The notes: generated from the letters alone by a model not told the origin. A DNA stretch of 64,000 bases from Lunularia cruciata (GCA_948567375.1 OX419755.1:54193001-54257000); one strand, 5' to 3'. Positions 49,301 to 60,124 are shown, numbered from the stretch's first letter. A program made the numbers and translations.

Positions 49301-49706
49301 GACAAAGGTTCCCCATCTCAGGGAAACAAGTTCGTTGGAAGAGGAGGACGAATCCAAAGACTCATCGTCTTTGTCCTTAGACAAATCTGAAGACAAAGTC
49401 CAAGTTAATTACTTGGAATGCTACGAGGTGGATGTTGAAGACGAAGATCCATATGACCTCGCCTCGGGTGAACCTAACTTGGAGGAAGGGGGTTTGATGG
49501 CCGCCCACCTCGGGTTAAGCCAACTAAGCCACATTGAAGGAGTCATCAATCCCGATGACTATCAAGATGTCTTATTAACTGAAGGAAAAATTTTAAAAAT
49601 CTTGAAGACAGTTACTTCGGAGGAGTTGGCAGGATACACTGCACTGTTTATAGAATTCCAAGATGTATTTGCCTGGTCAATTGATCAAATGCTGGGTATT
49701 CCATGA
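46347..49706 (+). pseudogene. gag-protease of element E
   Basis: A single frame of 1119 codons from the ATG at 46347 carries in-frame stops near 46500, at 47208-47210 and near 47400; the last 757 codons are open. The capsid part contains F-I-K-E-F-E-V-I and K-K-A-R-S-W-Y-T-H. Three CCHC zinc knuckles follow (about 47812-47840, 48060-48103 and 48138-48180; e.g. C-Y-N-C-G-L-M-G-H-W-S-P-N-C), more than the usual one or two. A Lys-rich linker leads to a retropepsin-like domain at about 48960-49250, with D-S-E-S-G-V-N-V-M in place of the usual D-S/G-G-S. The frame ends at TGA 49704-49706, just after D-V-F-A-W-S, the usual RT lead-in. Confidence 0.85.
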
Positions 49707-51076
49707 GAATTCGGAGAACACCGGAAGATCTGGTTGAAGGTGCAGTTCCGATTTGGCAACGACAATACCGCTTGAACCCGAGGTACTTGCTTTTGGTAAA
49801 AGATGAAATCGACACGTACTTAGGGGCCGGAATCATCTTCCTTATCTTAAGCAATGAATGGGCCTCCCCCATTGTCATTGTCCCAAAGAAGAAAATAGGG
49901 AAGATCCGAGTGTGCCAAGACTTCCGAAAGTTGAACGCAGTTACAAGGAAAGATCATCATCCCTTGCCTTTTACCAATACAATCTTAGATCAGGTAGCTG
50001 GGCATCCTTGTTATAGTTTTCTTGATGGATTTTCAGGGTACAATCAAGTATCCATTCAAGAAGAAGACAAGGATAAAACTACATTCACGACCGATTGGGG
50101 CACTTTTGCTTACAATCAAATGCCCTTTGGGTTGTGTAATGCTCCCGCTACTTTCCAGCGGATGATGAATTCAATCTTCAAAGATTTCCTATGCAAGTTT
50201 GTGGAAGTTTTTATTGATGACTTTTGTGTGTTTGGGCGAAGTGATGTACATTTAGATAACCTTTGCCAAACGTTTGAAAGGTGTCATTTTGCCGGCTTGT
50301 CATTACACCCGGAGAAATGCTTCTTTGCAATGAAGGAGGGAATTCTTCTAAGGCATCGGGTGTCAAGCCGAGGTATTGAAGTTGATGTTGAGAAGGTTAA
50401 GATAATCGCAGCTTTGGAATCCCCGAAGAACATCCGGGAGCTGAGAGCCTTCTTGGGACATGTCGGATATTATAGATATTTCGTGTCAAACTATGCAGTG
50501 CTTGCTGCACCACTTACAAAGCTTCTGAAGAAATCCGAAGACTATCCGTGGGAAGCAAATCAAGAAGAAGCTTTCCAGGTGTTGAAGAAGAAACTGGTTG
50601 AAGCACCAGTCATGAGGGCCCCAAATTGGGATGCCCCTTTTCATGTATATGTGGACACTTTGTCCATGGCCATTGGAGTCGTATTCAGTTAGAAGGACAA
50701 GAAGAAGAAGGACTACCTGGTGTATTATGCCAGCCAACAACTTTCAGTTTCTGAAAAGAACTATTCGATGACTGAAAGAGAAGCACTCGGAATGGTGTAT
50801 GCCTGCAAGAAATTTTGTCATTATTTGTTGGGGTATGAGTTTGTCTTCTATGTTGACCATTACGCATTGCAACATTTGGTCAAGAAGGCAGATTTATCGA
50901 GACGAATTGCAAGATGGATCTTGTTATTACAAGAGTTCAAGTATACTGTACAAGTAAGGAAGAGGTCTTTGCATTCAAATGCGGACTTCCTGTCCAGGTT
51001 AGAGACTCAAGACCAGGAGTGGGAAATTGACAATTGGTTCCTTGACGAAGAGTTGTATCACTTATCAGCAATGTGA
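49703..51076 (+). pseudogene. Reverse transcriptase-RNase H of element E
   Basis: An open stretch to 50692 covers RT: R-Q-Y-R-L-N-P, W-A-S-P-I-V-I-V-P-K-K, S-F-L-D-G-F-S-G-Y, Q-M-P-F-G-L-C-N-A-P, the catalytic F-I-D-D-F, then the thumb with A-F-L-G-H-V-G-Y-Y-R. A TAG at 50690-50692 interrupts the start of RNase H. That domain continues to 51076 with Y-Y-A-S-Q-Q-L, E-K-N-Y-S-M-T-E-R-E-A-L and V-D-H-Y-A-L (usually T-D-H). The ATG at 49703 is probably not a true start: the frame is displaced from gag-protease by a small shift. Confidence 0.88.
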
Positions 51077-52373
51077 AGTACGAGGTATGCAGCTGAATAT
51101 AATTATCTGAATACTCTTCATTGTCCTGAGGGGATGGACCCGGAACAGCAGGCAGTCTTTCTCAGGAAGATGGGGCCGTACCAGCTTAAACACAACATTT
51201 TATTTAAGATGGGTGAAGACAAAGTACTTTGGCGATGCTTGGAGTCATACGAAGTAGGAGGAGTAATTGAATCTTTACACTCCGAGGCATCGGGAGGACA
51301 CTATGCTCTGAAGAATACTGTAAAGAAAATTCTTTTGGTAGGGTATTGGTGGCCTACAATGTACAAAGATGTACATGCTCATATCCGAAGCTGTGATGCT
51401 TGTCAGAGAACGGGGAAGCCGATGGCTACTTCTCAATGGCCTTTGAGACCAATTTTGCCTTTGGCCCTATTTGAGAAATGGGGGATTGATTTTGTGGGCC
51501 CCATTCAACCAGTGACCCGAGTCACAAGAAAGCGCTACATTTTGGTTTGCACTGGCTACCAAGATGGTCGAAGTGGAAGCAACTTGCAGAGATGATGCGG
51601 AAATTGTGGCGGAATTTTTCTTTTGAAACATCATCTCCCGATATGAGTGTCCTCTGGAATTGGTCAGTGACAGGGGCACACATTTTTTGAACTTAGTAAT
51701 GGAGGCATTAACCAAGTACTTTCAGATTAAACATCGGAAGACAACTCCTTACAACCCAAAAGCAAATGGCTTAACAGAAAAAGCGAATGGGTTACTTTGT
51801 AAAATTTTGAATAAGGTGACTGTCAATTATGCCTATGACTAGGATACAAAATTACCAGCCGCGTTGTGGGTATATTAAACGACAGAGAAGATTACAACCA
51901 AACAAACTCCATACTTCTTGACATATGGCTTGCATCCCATCTGCCAGTTGAATTTGAAGTTCCGACATATCGGGTTCTGTGCAAAGAACAAATGTCGGAG
52001 GAAGAAAGTCAGGATCTTTGGATTCATCAACTAATGTGGTTAGAAGAGAAAAGAGACGATGCAATGCAAACCACAAAAGAAGTACAAGCACAGAGCAAAG
52101 TCAGGCAATCAAGCTTGTGACTGTACGAGAAGAGGATTTGTTTTTGTTATATGACAATCACCAAATATTTTTTCCAGGCAAGTTGCATTTGAGATGGATG
52201 AGTCCTTATCGAGTTCTTCATCTTTACAAAAATGGATCCATGCAGCTCGTCGACTTGGAAGGTAATCCTTTTGCCACTCGAGTAAATGGGAGAAGAGTTC
52301 GGAGATATTGGACCATAGACTCGGAAGTTTCTAAGACACCCGAGATCTATGTTCGCGGGGACACTCACATTTG
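51077..52373 (+). pseudogene. Integrase of element E
   Basis: The zinc-binding part has L-H-S-E-A-S-G-G-H and C-D-A-C (51134-51595 open). The catalytic core shows W-G-I-D-F-V-G-P for the first Asp, V-S-D-R-G-T-H-F for the second (about 51663) and L-T-E-K-A-N-G for the Glu (about 51773), so the D,D,E residues survive. Stops and shifts occur near 51595, 51625, 51841 and 51877. The C-terminal part (to 52373) has L-Y-D-N-H-Q and P-G-K-L-H-L-R-W blocks, typical of Athila/Tat integrases, and no chromodomain. Confidence 0.85.
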
Positions 52374-52385
52374 AGGGAGGAGGTA
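52374..52385 (+). other. Polypurine tract of element E
   Basis: GAGGGAGGAGGTA-type purine run immediately before the right LTR, and directly after the end of the integrase frame. Pol therefore abuts the LTR, and the next coding region on the genomic RNA would be the U3 protein. Confidence 0.8.
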
Positions 52386-53080
52386 TGTGGTGCCCACATT
52401 TTTTGTTTTTTTCAGAATAAAGGAGAAGAAGTGTATAGAGAAGTCGGATTGTGCCAGTATGGCTGAAGAAGGCAAAGAAAAGAGTCTTTGGGTTGAAATC
52501 CAAAGTAAAGTGACTTTGGGTCATAAGGCAAAGTACTCGGAAATGTCTTGTCAGCATACAATACAAAGTAAATTGTCTTCAGATCGGGAGGAGCTCAACC
52601 CAAGGCGAAGATAGTCTAACAACCTTTCGTCGGGGCGAGAAATTCAAGAAGGGGCCGTTTCAAAACAGGCGGCTCATACGCACGAAGGTTGATTGACAGT
52701 GACAGGTGCATGCCGGAGGTGTGATTTCTCGGTAGAAACTTGAAGTGACAGAAGACGAAGAAGCACAACTCTATAAAAATCGAAACTGCAATGACAAAAT
52801 GTCAAGCAATTTTCCTTTGCCGTTGAGGAGTTGTCTTGCAGGTGATCGAGGAAAGGGAAATAGAGTTGGGCTTGTATTAGTGCGTGAAGAAGAAGTCGCA
52901 AGAGTGAAATTGAGAGAAAATGAGAAAGCAGAAGAGATGGGAGGAGGGAAGAAGAACTCCAAATTTGCAATGAGAAATCATGCAATTCGGAGATTAGATG
53001 TAGTAGCAAGGATTGAAGTCTTGAGCCGACTTCGGATCACCTTTCTGGCATGGAACTGGAACGTAAGTTTTCCAGGATTC

Positions 53081-55155
53081 ATGACAGAGATCATTGAGAG
53101 TAAGTGTCTCGATGGACTCGAGGAGGAAGGGAAGAGAGGAAATCCGGCTCGCTGGATAGAGTTGGATTGGAGACTTGTACTCGGGAAGGAGGCGGGCTCG
53201 GAGCAGGGAGCCACGTTCTTGGGAAAAGGAGAGATAGCCCAAGAAACTCAGGAGGTGAGAGATGCCTTCTCGTCAAAGAGAACAAAGAATGGATACAAGG
53301 TAGAAAGTTACAAAGACCTTGTTAAGAGAGGAATTGTGAGTGCTTTGATGGCAATCTTGAAGCCGGAGAGAACAACATATGTGATGAAACACCAAGCGGT
53401 GCTCTTTCACAAATTGTTTGCAGGAGAACCAATTAATTGGGCGAGGTGTTTTCATGGGAGAACGAGGCAGATGGTGTGGAATCTGCGGGATAAGTCGCCT
53501 CCACATTACATTGTGCCGTTTGCAATGTCAATTTGCTGAACTCGGCAGAGCGGAATCGGACGGTGTTGCACTTCTATCCTGATGTGCGAAAGGAGGTCGA
53601 TGTCGAGGAGCAGCAATACATTCTCCAAATCCGTAGCACGGATGACTACTACGCGAAGACAGGGAAAAATGTGGAAGTCATAGTGAGTACCCCGACGAAG
53701 AAGAGGACTCGGCAAGTAGAAGCCAAAGAAAACAAGAAACCTCGGAAGATGTAGAGAAGTAACCCGAGGCAAGGAATGGTGGTAATTGAGTCAGAAGATG
53801 AAGACTCAGAAGGCGAGGCCGAGCTCAAGACGGAGGACTCAGAGCATGAGGAGGAACCTGAGCTGACACTACAAAGCGGAGATATGAGCAATGATAGTGA
53901 GGACGGTGGAGAGATGACCGTGGCGCCAATGGCTGAAGAATACAAAGAAGAAGTGCAAGCGGAGGTAGAAGCCAAAGACAATACAGCGTTGGAAGACGAA
54001 GTACCGGTGCCAAAGGAGAAGAAGATCGCAGTGCAGCGAGGAGTTTGCTCGTGATGTAAGGCAAAGTGTGAGGCAGGACCGAGTCGAGTAAAGGCAGAGG
54101 TAGAAGAAAGCTCGGGCAGTGAGGCATCAATCCCGATACAAAGACTCCAGAGAAGAAGGCAAGTATCAGGAGAACACGAGGAGAAAAGAGAGACCACTCC
54201 GTGGGAGGAAGAAGTTGCCAGTGATGGAGTGGAGTACCTGCGAGAAGTAGTGTGCCCACTATTGGTGAAGTTGGAGCAGAAGAAGAAGGAGATGCAGTTG
54301 ACTTGTCCCGAGGTAAAGACTATATTGTAGGTGGTAGTAAGATTAGAAGAAGAGAACTCGGAGTTGAAGAGGAGTGTAACCCAAGGTGAGGAGGAGAGAG
54401 AAGTACTACGAGCGGAGGCAGTAGAGAGAAGTCAGGTTATTGAAGACCTGAAGAGGGAAGTGAGCTATCGAGAGGATCTTGTGAGGAAGAGCAATATCGC
54501 AAGAGAGAGACAGGTAGCTGAATACAAAATCTTGAAGCAGCAGTTTGCTGATTCAAGGGTAGAGCTTATTCATGCTATGGCGAGGATAGCAGCAAAGGAT
54601 CAAGAGCTCGAGAGAGTGATGGAGAGTATGGAGGAGAAGAAGCAACTCTGGCAATGAGAGTTGGCTGCGAGATATAGAGAAGAAGAGAGATTATAAGAGT
54701 TACTTCGTAATCAGGAAGAGAAGGTTGTCCAGAAAGAGAAGGAGAAGGAGTCGGTGAAAGCCGAATTCAAGGAAGAATTGGTGATGTACAGAGAGGAATG
54801 GCTTGCAGATCGGGAACAAGAAAGGAAGACAAGATTGGAGCCATTGTAGGAGATAGTCCTCAGAGTAAACGCGATGTTAAGTACAAAGGCCAACGTTCGA
54901 ATTGAAGAAGCGCAACTGCACGAGTTGAAGTTGTTGGTGCAGGAGACGAGGCGAAGACAAGCAAAGGACACTGAGATGAACGCCTTGTTAATAAAATTAA
55001 GAGCTTGTGTAGATAGAACGGTTTTGGAGGTAGAGGATAACATTTCCATTAGATTAGACTTAGTGAAAGTAGAGCTAGAAAAACTTCGGAGGGATATTAA
55101 AGCAAAACCCGAAGTAGATAACATAGGAGTGCAAATGTCTTTGGAGTTGCCATAA
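53081..55155 (+). pseudogene. U3-encoded protein of element E, right copy
   Basis: Same layout as the left copy: globular N-terminus, acidic middle and coiled coil. A deletion of about 16-17 bp near 53526 shifts the frame. Stops occur at 53752-53754, 54052-54054, 54328-54330, 54655-54657 and near 54847; the left copy has CAA, CGA, CAG, CAA and CAG at these places. Upstream, the frame is open from 52745 and could extend the protein N-terminally, but that stretch spans the TATA box, so the ATG at 53081 (equivalent to 43172) is preferred. The breaks show this copy is inactive. Confidence 0.75.
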
Positions 55156-55531
55156 GAGACATTAGAGAAGAGTGGGTCAGGAGATAAGGAGTTAGAAAGA
55201 TTACCCACTAGTGGAATTTCAGATCAGGAAAGAGAATTGCTTGATCTGGTAGAAGAAGTAGAAGATCTGAAACCCGAGGACAAAATATTAGGAAGTAAAT
55301 TTACTTTGGGTTCAGCTTTGAAAGCCAAAGAAGAAGTAGACATCGGATTGGAGTAGTTACCAATTTGAGATTTGAAGGGGCAGATATGAAGAGGTGCATT
55401 GTCATTTTGGATCTACAGGTTAGAACAGTTGTTGTAGAAACAGTATAGTTGTTAGAATTGTCGATTGCTTCACTATTTAAGAGTGGCATTCGCAGGAAAT
55501 TGTTGTTCAGTGCTCATTATTTCTGAGAATG

Positions 55532-55537
55532 AATAAA
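55532..55537 (+). terminator. Polyadenylation signal in the right LTR of element E
   Basis: AATAAA about 60 bp after the conserved TATTTAAG box. The left LTR has GATAAA at the same place. It would end the genomic RNA soon after R begins, leaving the whole U3 coding region on the transcript. Confidence 0.5.
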
Positions 55538-56151
55538 GCAAAGTGCTGTGAGGCAGTGCTTGTTGCTTGAGCTTGATTCCAAGTATCAACTTTGTACTTG
55601 TGTTTGTGAGTGTTTGGAGAAATTTGAAGTGCAAGTCAGTGTGCTTGTTGGATGTTGGATTCCACAGCCTTGATCTTCATTTTGTGTGTTTGATCTTGAG
55701 TGAAGTGCAATCGAAGCAATGCCTTGACAGATCTGAGAGGAATTGTAGTGTTGGTAGTATTCTGCATTTGTGAGTGCAATGCAAAGTTGATGTGAAGCAA
55801 CTTTGATCGAGGAAGTTGTGCCTTCAGTGGAGGGGTAGAACACAATTCTAAGGCAAAATCGTTTTGCAATGAAGTGCCATCTTTGGGAGAGCTTGAATCA
55901 TCACAATCAAGATTGTTTGGAAAGAATTGAAGGATTTGTGATTAAGGAGTGTGAATTCGTGACAAGGCTGCGAGTCAATGCTTGTTACTCTCTTCTGGGT
56001 GTGGTTTCTACCTGAGAGATTAAAGAAGAACTCAAGAAGAACTACATGTTACTGTTTGACTTCGTATTTGGACATTTATGACTTGTATCTCTGCGGGAAC
56101 AAACTTTACTTACCCAATTACTGCAAAAGTGATATTTGCCGGGTTGTCACA

Positions 56152-57750
56152 ATCATCGATGGGAGGAACAACTCCAACTGTATGACATCAAACTTGGAGT
56201 ACAAACTAGGTTGGTTCCAGGTCATCCCTGATGCTTTATCACGACGACCTGATTTGAAGTCTCTTCCTCTCATCACAATGGCAATTTCAATGGTGTATGT
56301 TGACTCTAAGGTCCAAAATGAGTTTCAGTCAGCTCTACACCAAGATCCCTTCTTCCAAATGGTACAAGGTCGCCTTATGGCATGCGATAAGGAGTACAAC
56401 ACCTTCTCCATCAAGGAAGGCATTTTATTCCATGAGGCCCGGACCTATGTTCCAGCTAAAGGTGATCTTTGACTTGTGCGCCTTCAAGAAGCCCATGATT
56501 TACCCATTGCTGGTCACATAGGGTGTGGACAAGACCTTGGGTACCCTCCAACATCAATGGTGGTGGCCCCACATGACACAAGATGTTTGAGAGTTAGTCC
56601 GATCGTGTGAGAGCTGCCGATGTAACAAGGTCAGCAACCAGAAGCCGAGTGGACTCCTTCAACCACTTGCCATTCCATCCACTCAATGGGAGCATGCGAG
56701 CTTGGATCTCATCACATCCTTGCCAAAGATAAAACAAGGACACACCACAATTGTGGTGTTTGTGGATAAGCTTAGTAAGAAAATCCACTTAGCACCAACT
56801 TGTGATACAGTGGATGCTCCAACCTTAGTGCAAATCTACCTCAACAATATCTTCAAGCATCATGGGATACCATGTGTACTCATCTCCGACCGTGATCCTT
56901 GATTTACCGAGAAGTTTTGGCAAGCACTCTTCCAGATCCTTGGCACCAAGCTTGCTTTGTCCACGGCATATCATCCTCAAACTGATGGACAAACCAAACG
57001 TGAAAATCATACATTGGAGGATATGTTGTGTGCCTTTGTCAATGTCCACCATACCAACTTGGATGAATGTCTTGCAGTTGCAGAATTTGCCTACAACAAT
57101 TCCAAACAGGCAAGCACCGGATTTTTTTGCTTTCTTTCTCAATTTTGGCCAAGATCCGCTTGTTCCAGATGCTCTTCTTGCTCCCCCTCCATTTCAAGTT
57201 CCTCATACTTCCACATTCTTGACCATTATATCCCAATCTCTCCAACAAGTCAAGTCTCAACTCCTTGTTGCTCAGAATCGCCAAAAACAATATGCGGACC
57301 ACCATCGTCATGATCTCACCTTTGAAGTTGGTGATAAAGTCATGTTATCCTCCAGTAACCTCCCTCTCCCACTTGATATCCAAGTTTGTAAACTTGCCTC
57401 TAATTGGATAGGACTCTTTGATATCACCCAAATTGTCTCTCTTGTTGCTTATCAACTTGCCTTGCCTTGTCACATGCGTATCCATCTTTTCTTTCATGTT
57501 TCCAAGTTGAAACCTTGTGTTCCTAACCCCTCTTCCTTTTCCTCTTGAGTCCAACCTCCCCCTCTTCCTGTCCCTATCAATGATCATGAGGAGTACAAAG
57601 TTGATTGTATCCTTGCATGTTGCCATATCCAACAAGGCCGTCACCAACATACGGAGTACAAGGTCCTTTGGAAAGAGTATCCCCTTCATGATGCCATATG
57701 GGAACCTCTTTCTCACCTCCAAAATGCACATATGACCATCCAATAATTTG
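56152..57750 (+). pseudogene. RNase H end, integrase and chromodomain of chromovirus D
   Basis: The text resumes with W-E-E-Q-L-Q-L and P-D-A-L-S-R-R-P-D-L (end of RNase H). The integrase zinc region is around 56500-56640. The core spans 56702-57100, with L-D-L-I-T-S-L-P-K, V-F-V-D-K-L-S, I-S-D-R-D-P (second Asp intact) and A-Y-H-P-Q-T-D-G. The H-L/Q-L-L-V-A-Q-N segment and a chromodomain-like end at about 57590-57745 (Y-K-V-L-W-K-E-Y-P...W-E-P-L-S) follow. Stops at 56471 and 56903 and several shifts are present. Confidence 0.85.
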
Positions 57751-57782
57751 AAGCTTCACTGGCGACTAGGACATCTCCAACT

Positions 57783-57797
57783 AGCGGTGGGAGAATA
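57783..57797 (+). other. Polypurine tract of chromovirus D
   Basis: AGCGGTGGGAGAATA immediately precedes the LTR, whose first bases are mutated from TG to TA. Confidence 0.7.
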
Positions 57798-58124
57798 TAT
57801 AACAATATGGAGTTTAACGACAAAGTTAGTCGGGCTTACAAAGTAGCACATAAGACAAATTAGCCTAGAATATTCTGGAAGTATCTAGGAAGCTTCTTGG
57901 GAAGCATCCCGACTAGCTTAGCTTGCACCTCAAGTAAGTAGCTTCTAGAAGGAAGCTTCTAGAAGCTTCTAACTAGCTTAGCTTGCATGCCAAGTAGACA
58001 ACTTCTAGAAGGAAGCTTTTTGAGAAACTTCCTAGTTAACTTGGCTTGCACTCTAAGAAAGCGGCTTGAGGAAGCTTCTTGAGAAGCTTCTCAAGGGCCT
58101 TGTATGCTACTTATAAAAACCAAA
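57798..58124 (+). repeat. Right LTR of chromovirus D, 3'-truncated
   Basis: It follows the left LTR of D for about 327 bp up to the TATAAA region (ACTTATAAAAACCAAA). It then stops where the left LTR continues for about 100 bp more, and the next bases belong to an LTR on the opposite strand. Confidence 0.85.
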
Positions 58125-58351
58125 TCTCAAGAAGCTTCCTTTTAGAAGTTGCCTACTTGGCATGCAAGCTAAGCTAGTTGGAAGCTTATAGAAGCTTCCT
58201 TCTAGAAGCTACTTACTTGAGGTGCAAGCTAAGCTAGCCGGGAAGCTTCCTAAGAAGCTTCCTAGATACTTCCAAAATATTCTAGCCTAATTTGTCTTAT
58301 TTGCTACTTTGTTAACCCTACTAACTTTGTCGCTAAACTCCACATTGTTAC
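58125..58351 (-). repeat. Inverted partial chromovirus LTR, head-to-head with D
   Basis: The minus strand reads from the LTR start TGTAACAATGTGGAG (58351) through the AAGCTT-rich modules to 58125, where it meets the truncated LTR of D. The two together form an imperfect inverted repeat of over 200 bp per arm. Confidence 0.8.
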
Positions 58352-58527
58352 ATTGGTGACATATACTATTGCTAGTTGTTCTCAATCTGAAGCAAAGTAA
58401 TTCCTTTCTATGGTGTTTAGTAGGTGAGACACAAAGGCAATGGGATTTTACATAGCTCTAATGGTAGAGTTAGAAGCATCAAAATCACCCACACAAGGTA
58501 GTTGAGGATTAGATGGTTGAAGGATGG
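58352..58527 (-). pseudogene. RNase H scrap of a minus-strand chromovirus
   Basis: The minus strand matches the RNase H region of C and F (E-Q-L-A-I-V-Y and F-V-S-H segments). It is bounded by the inverted LTR piece on one side and the LTR of F on the other. Which element it came from is unclear. Confidence 0.65.
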
Positions 58528-58939
58528 TGTAAAAGACCAAGACCAAGGAGAGAAATAGGAGAATGGAAGCTCACATTGAGACACTTGAATGAGGGAAATT
58601 TCCGAATGCCTAGCATGAGCTTTGGCTTTGGTATTTATAGGTAGCATACAAGGCCCTTGAGAAGTTTCTTAAGAATCTTCCTTGAGTCGCTTTCTTAGAG
58701 TGCAAGCCAAGTTAACCAAAAACCTTCTCAAGAAGCTTCCTTCTAGAAGTTACCTACTTGGCATGCAAGGCTAAGCTAGTTTGAAGCTTTAGAAGCTACT
58801 TACTTGAGGTGTAAGCTAAGCTAGCCGGGAAGCTTCCCAAGAAGCTTCCTAGATACTTCCAAAATATTCTAGGCTAATTTGTCTTATTTGCTACTTCATT
58901 AGCCCTACTAACTTCTTCATTAAACTTCATATTGTTACA
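58528..58939 (-). repeat. 3' LTR of chromovirus F
   Basis: 412 bp; the minus-strand start TGTAACAATATGAAG lies at 58939 and the end at 58528 (TTTTACA). It is followed at 58940 by the inverted purine tract TATTCTCCCACCGCTAG, as in C. Confidence 0.88.
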
Positions 58940-58955
58940 TATTCTCCCACCGCTA

Positions 58956-60120
58956 GTTGGTGACGTCCTTGTTGCCAGTGAAGCTTTGAACTCCTGGATG
59001 GCCGTCTGTGCATTCTGTTGATGAGAAAAAGGTTCCCATGTAGCATCATGAAAGGGATACTCTTTCCAAAGGACCTTGTACTTTGTATGTTGTCAACAGC
59101 CTTGTTGAATATGGCAAAGTGGAAGGATATGATCAACTTTGTACTCCTCAGATCATTGATAGGGACAAGAGGAGGAGGAGGTTGGACTCAAGAGGAAAAG
59201 AAAGAGGGGTTAGGAACAAAGGGTTTCAACTTGGAAACATGAAAGACAAGATGGATACGCACATGACAAGGCAAGGCAATTTGATAAGCAACAGGAAAGA
59301 CAATTTGGGTGACATCAAGGTGTCATATCCAATTAGGGGAAAGTCTACAAACTTGGGTATCAAAGAGGAGAGGAAGGTTACTAGAGGATAGCATGAATTT
59401 ATCACCAACTTCAAAGGTGAGATCACGACGATGGTGGTCCGCATATTGTTTTTGACAATTTTGAGCAACAAGGAGGTGAGATTTGGCTTCTTGGAGAGAT
59501 TGGGATATAGTGGTCAAGAATGTTGAAGTATGAGGAACTTGAGATGGAGAGGGAGCAAGAAGAGAATCTAAAACAAGGATATCTTGGCCAAAATTGAGAA
59601 AGAAAGGAGAAAATCCGGTGCTTGCCTGTTTGGAATTGTTGTGGGCAAATTTTGCAACTACAAGACATGCATCCCAATTAATATGGTAGATATTGACAAA
59701 AGCTTACAATATATCTTCCAATGTACAATTTTCACGTTCAATTTGTCCATCAATTTGAGGATGATAGGCCATGGACAAAGCAAGCTTGGTGCCAAGTATC
59801 TGGAAGAGTGCTTGCCAAAACTTCCCCGTAAATCAAGAATCACGGTCGGAGATGAGTACACATGGCATCCCATGATGCTTGAAGACATTGTCAAAGTAGA
59901 TTTGTGCTAAGGTTGGAGCATCCACGGTATTACAAGTTGGTGCCAAGTGGATTTGCTTACTAAGCTTATCCACAAACACCATGATTGTTGTGTGTCCTTG
60001 CTTTGTCTTAGGCAAGGATGTGATGAGATCCAAGCTCACATGCTCCCATCAAGCGGATGGAATGGCAAGTGGCTGAAGGAGTCTACTTGGCTTCTGGTTG
60101 TTGGCCTTGTTGCATTGGCA
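58956..60120 (-). pseudogene. Integrase and chromodomain of chromovirus F
   Basis: The minus strand carries L-D-L-I-T-S-L-P-K and V-F-V-D-K-L-S (60039-59833) with the second Asp intact in I-S-D-R-D-S. The A-Y-H-P-Q region, H-L-L-V-A-Q-N (59517-59323) and a chromodomain-like end at about 59150-58960 follow. Shifts separate these pieces. Confidence 0.82.
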
Positions 60121-60124
60121 ACTC

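Larger units (their letters stand above)
42476..56151 (+). mobile_element. Giant LTR retrotransposon E (Athila/Tat-like gypsy, 13.7 kb)
   Basis: Two LTRs of 3783 and 3766 bp flank a 6.1-kb interior with an Asp-tRNA-type primer site, gag with three CCHC knuckles, protease, RT, RNase H, integrase and a purine tract. ATCAT flanks the element at 42471-42475 and 56152-56156 within the RNase H of D, giving an unambiguous insertion. The primer site and the E-V-F-I-D-D-F-C-V-F-G RT box point to the Athila/Tat side of plant Ty3/gypsy (family knowledge). There is no chromodomain, and no room for the second RNase H of some Tat elements. The LTRs are far longer than usual because their U3 carries a long reading frame. 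Stops and shifts break gag-pol. Confidence 0.93.
52386..56151 (+). repeat. Right LTR of element E (3766 bp)
   Basis: It matches the left LTR throughout, with the same ends. The length difference of 17 bp is explained by a short deletion near 53526 within the coding region. Element D resumes at 56152 with the ATCAT duplication. Confidence 0.92.
38869..58124 (+). mobile_element. Chromovirus D, split by element E
   Basis: The left part (38869-42475) holds LTR, gag, protease, linker repeat, RT and part of RNase H. The right part (56152-58124) holds the rest of RNase H, integrase, chromodomain, purine tract and a 3'-truncated LTR. The two halves join in sense across the 13.7-kb insertion of E: the RNase H text breaks after ...CAACATCAT and resumes with ATCATCGATGGGAGG. 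Without E the element would be about 5.6 kb, the size of A. Stops and shifts occur, but it is the best preserved chromovirus here. Confidence 0.9.

Noticed and set aside
49700-49710. ATGA overlap between the gag-protease and pol frames of element E, suggesting coupled translation
   Set aside because: The residues on both sides (…G-I-P, then E-F-G-E-H in one frame and E-G-A-V-P-I in the other) fit a single ancestral frame broken by a stop and a small shift. The ATG is therefore coincidental.
51077-51260. Second (archaeal-type) RNase H between RNase H and integrase of element E
   Set aside because: The gap between RNase H and the integrase zinc region is under 250 bp, too short for another RNase H.
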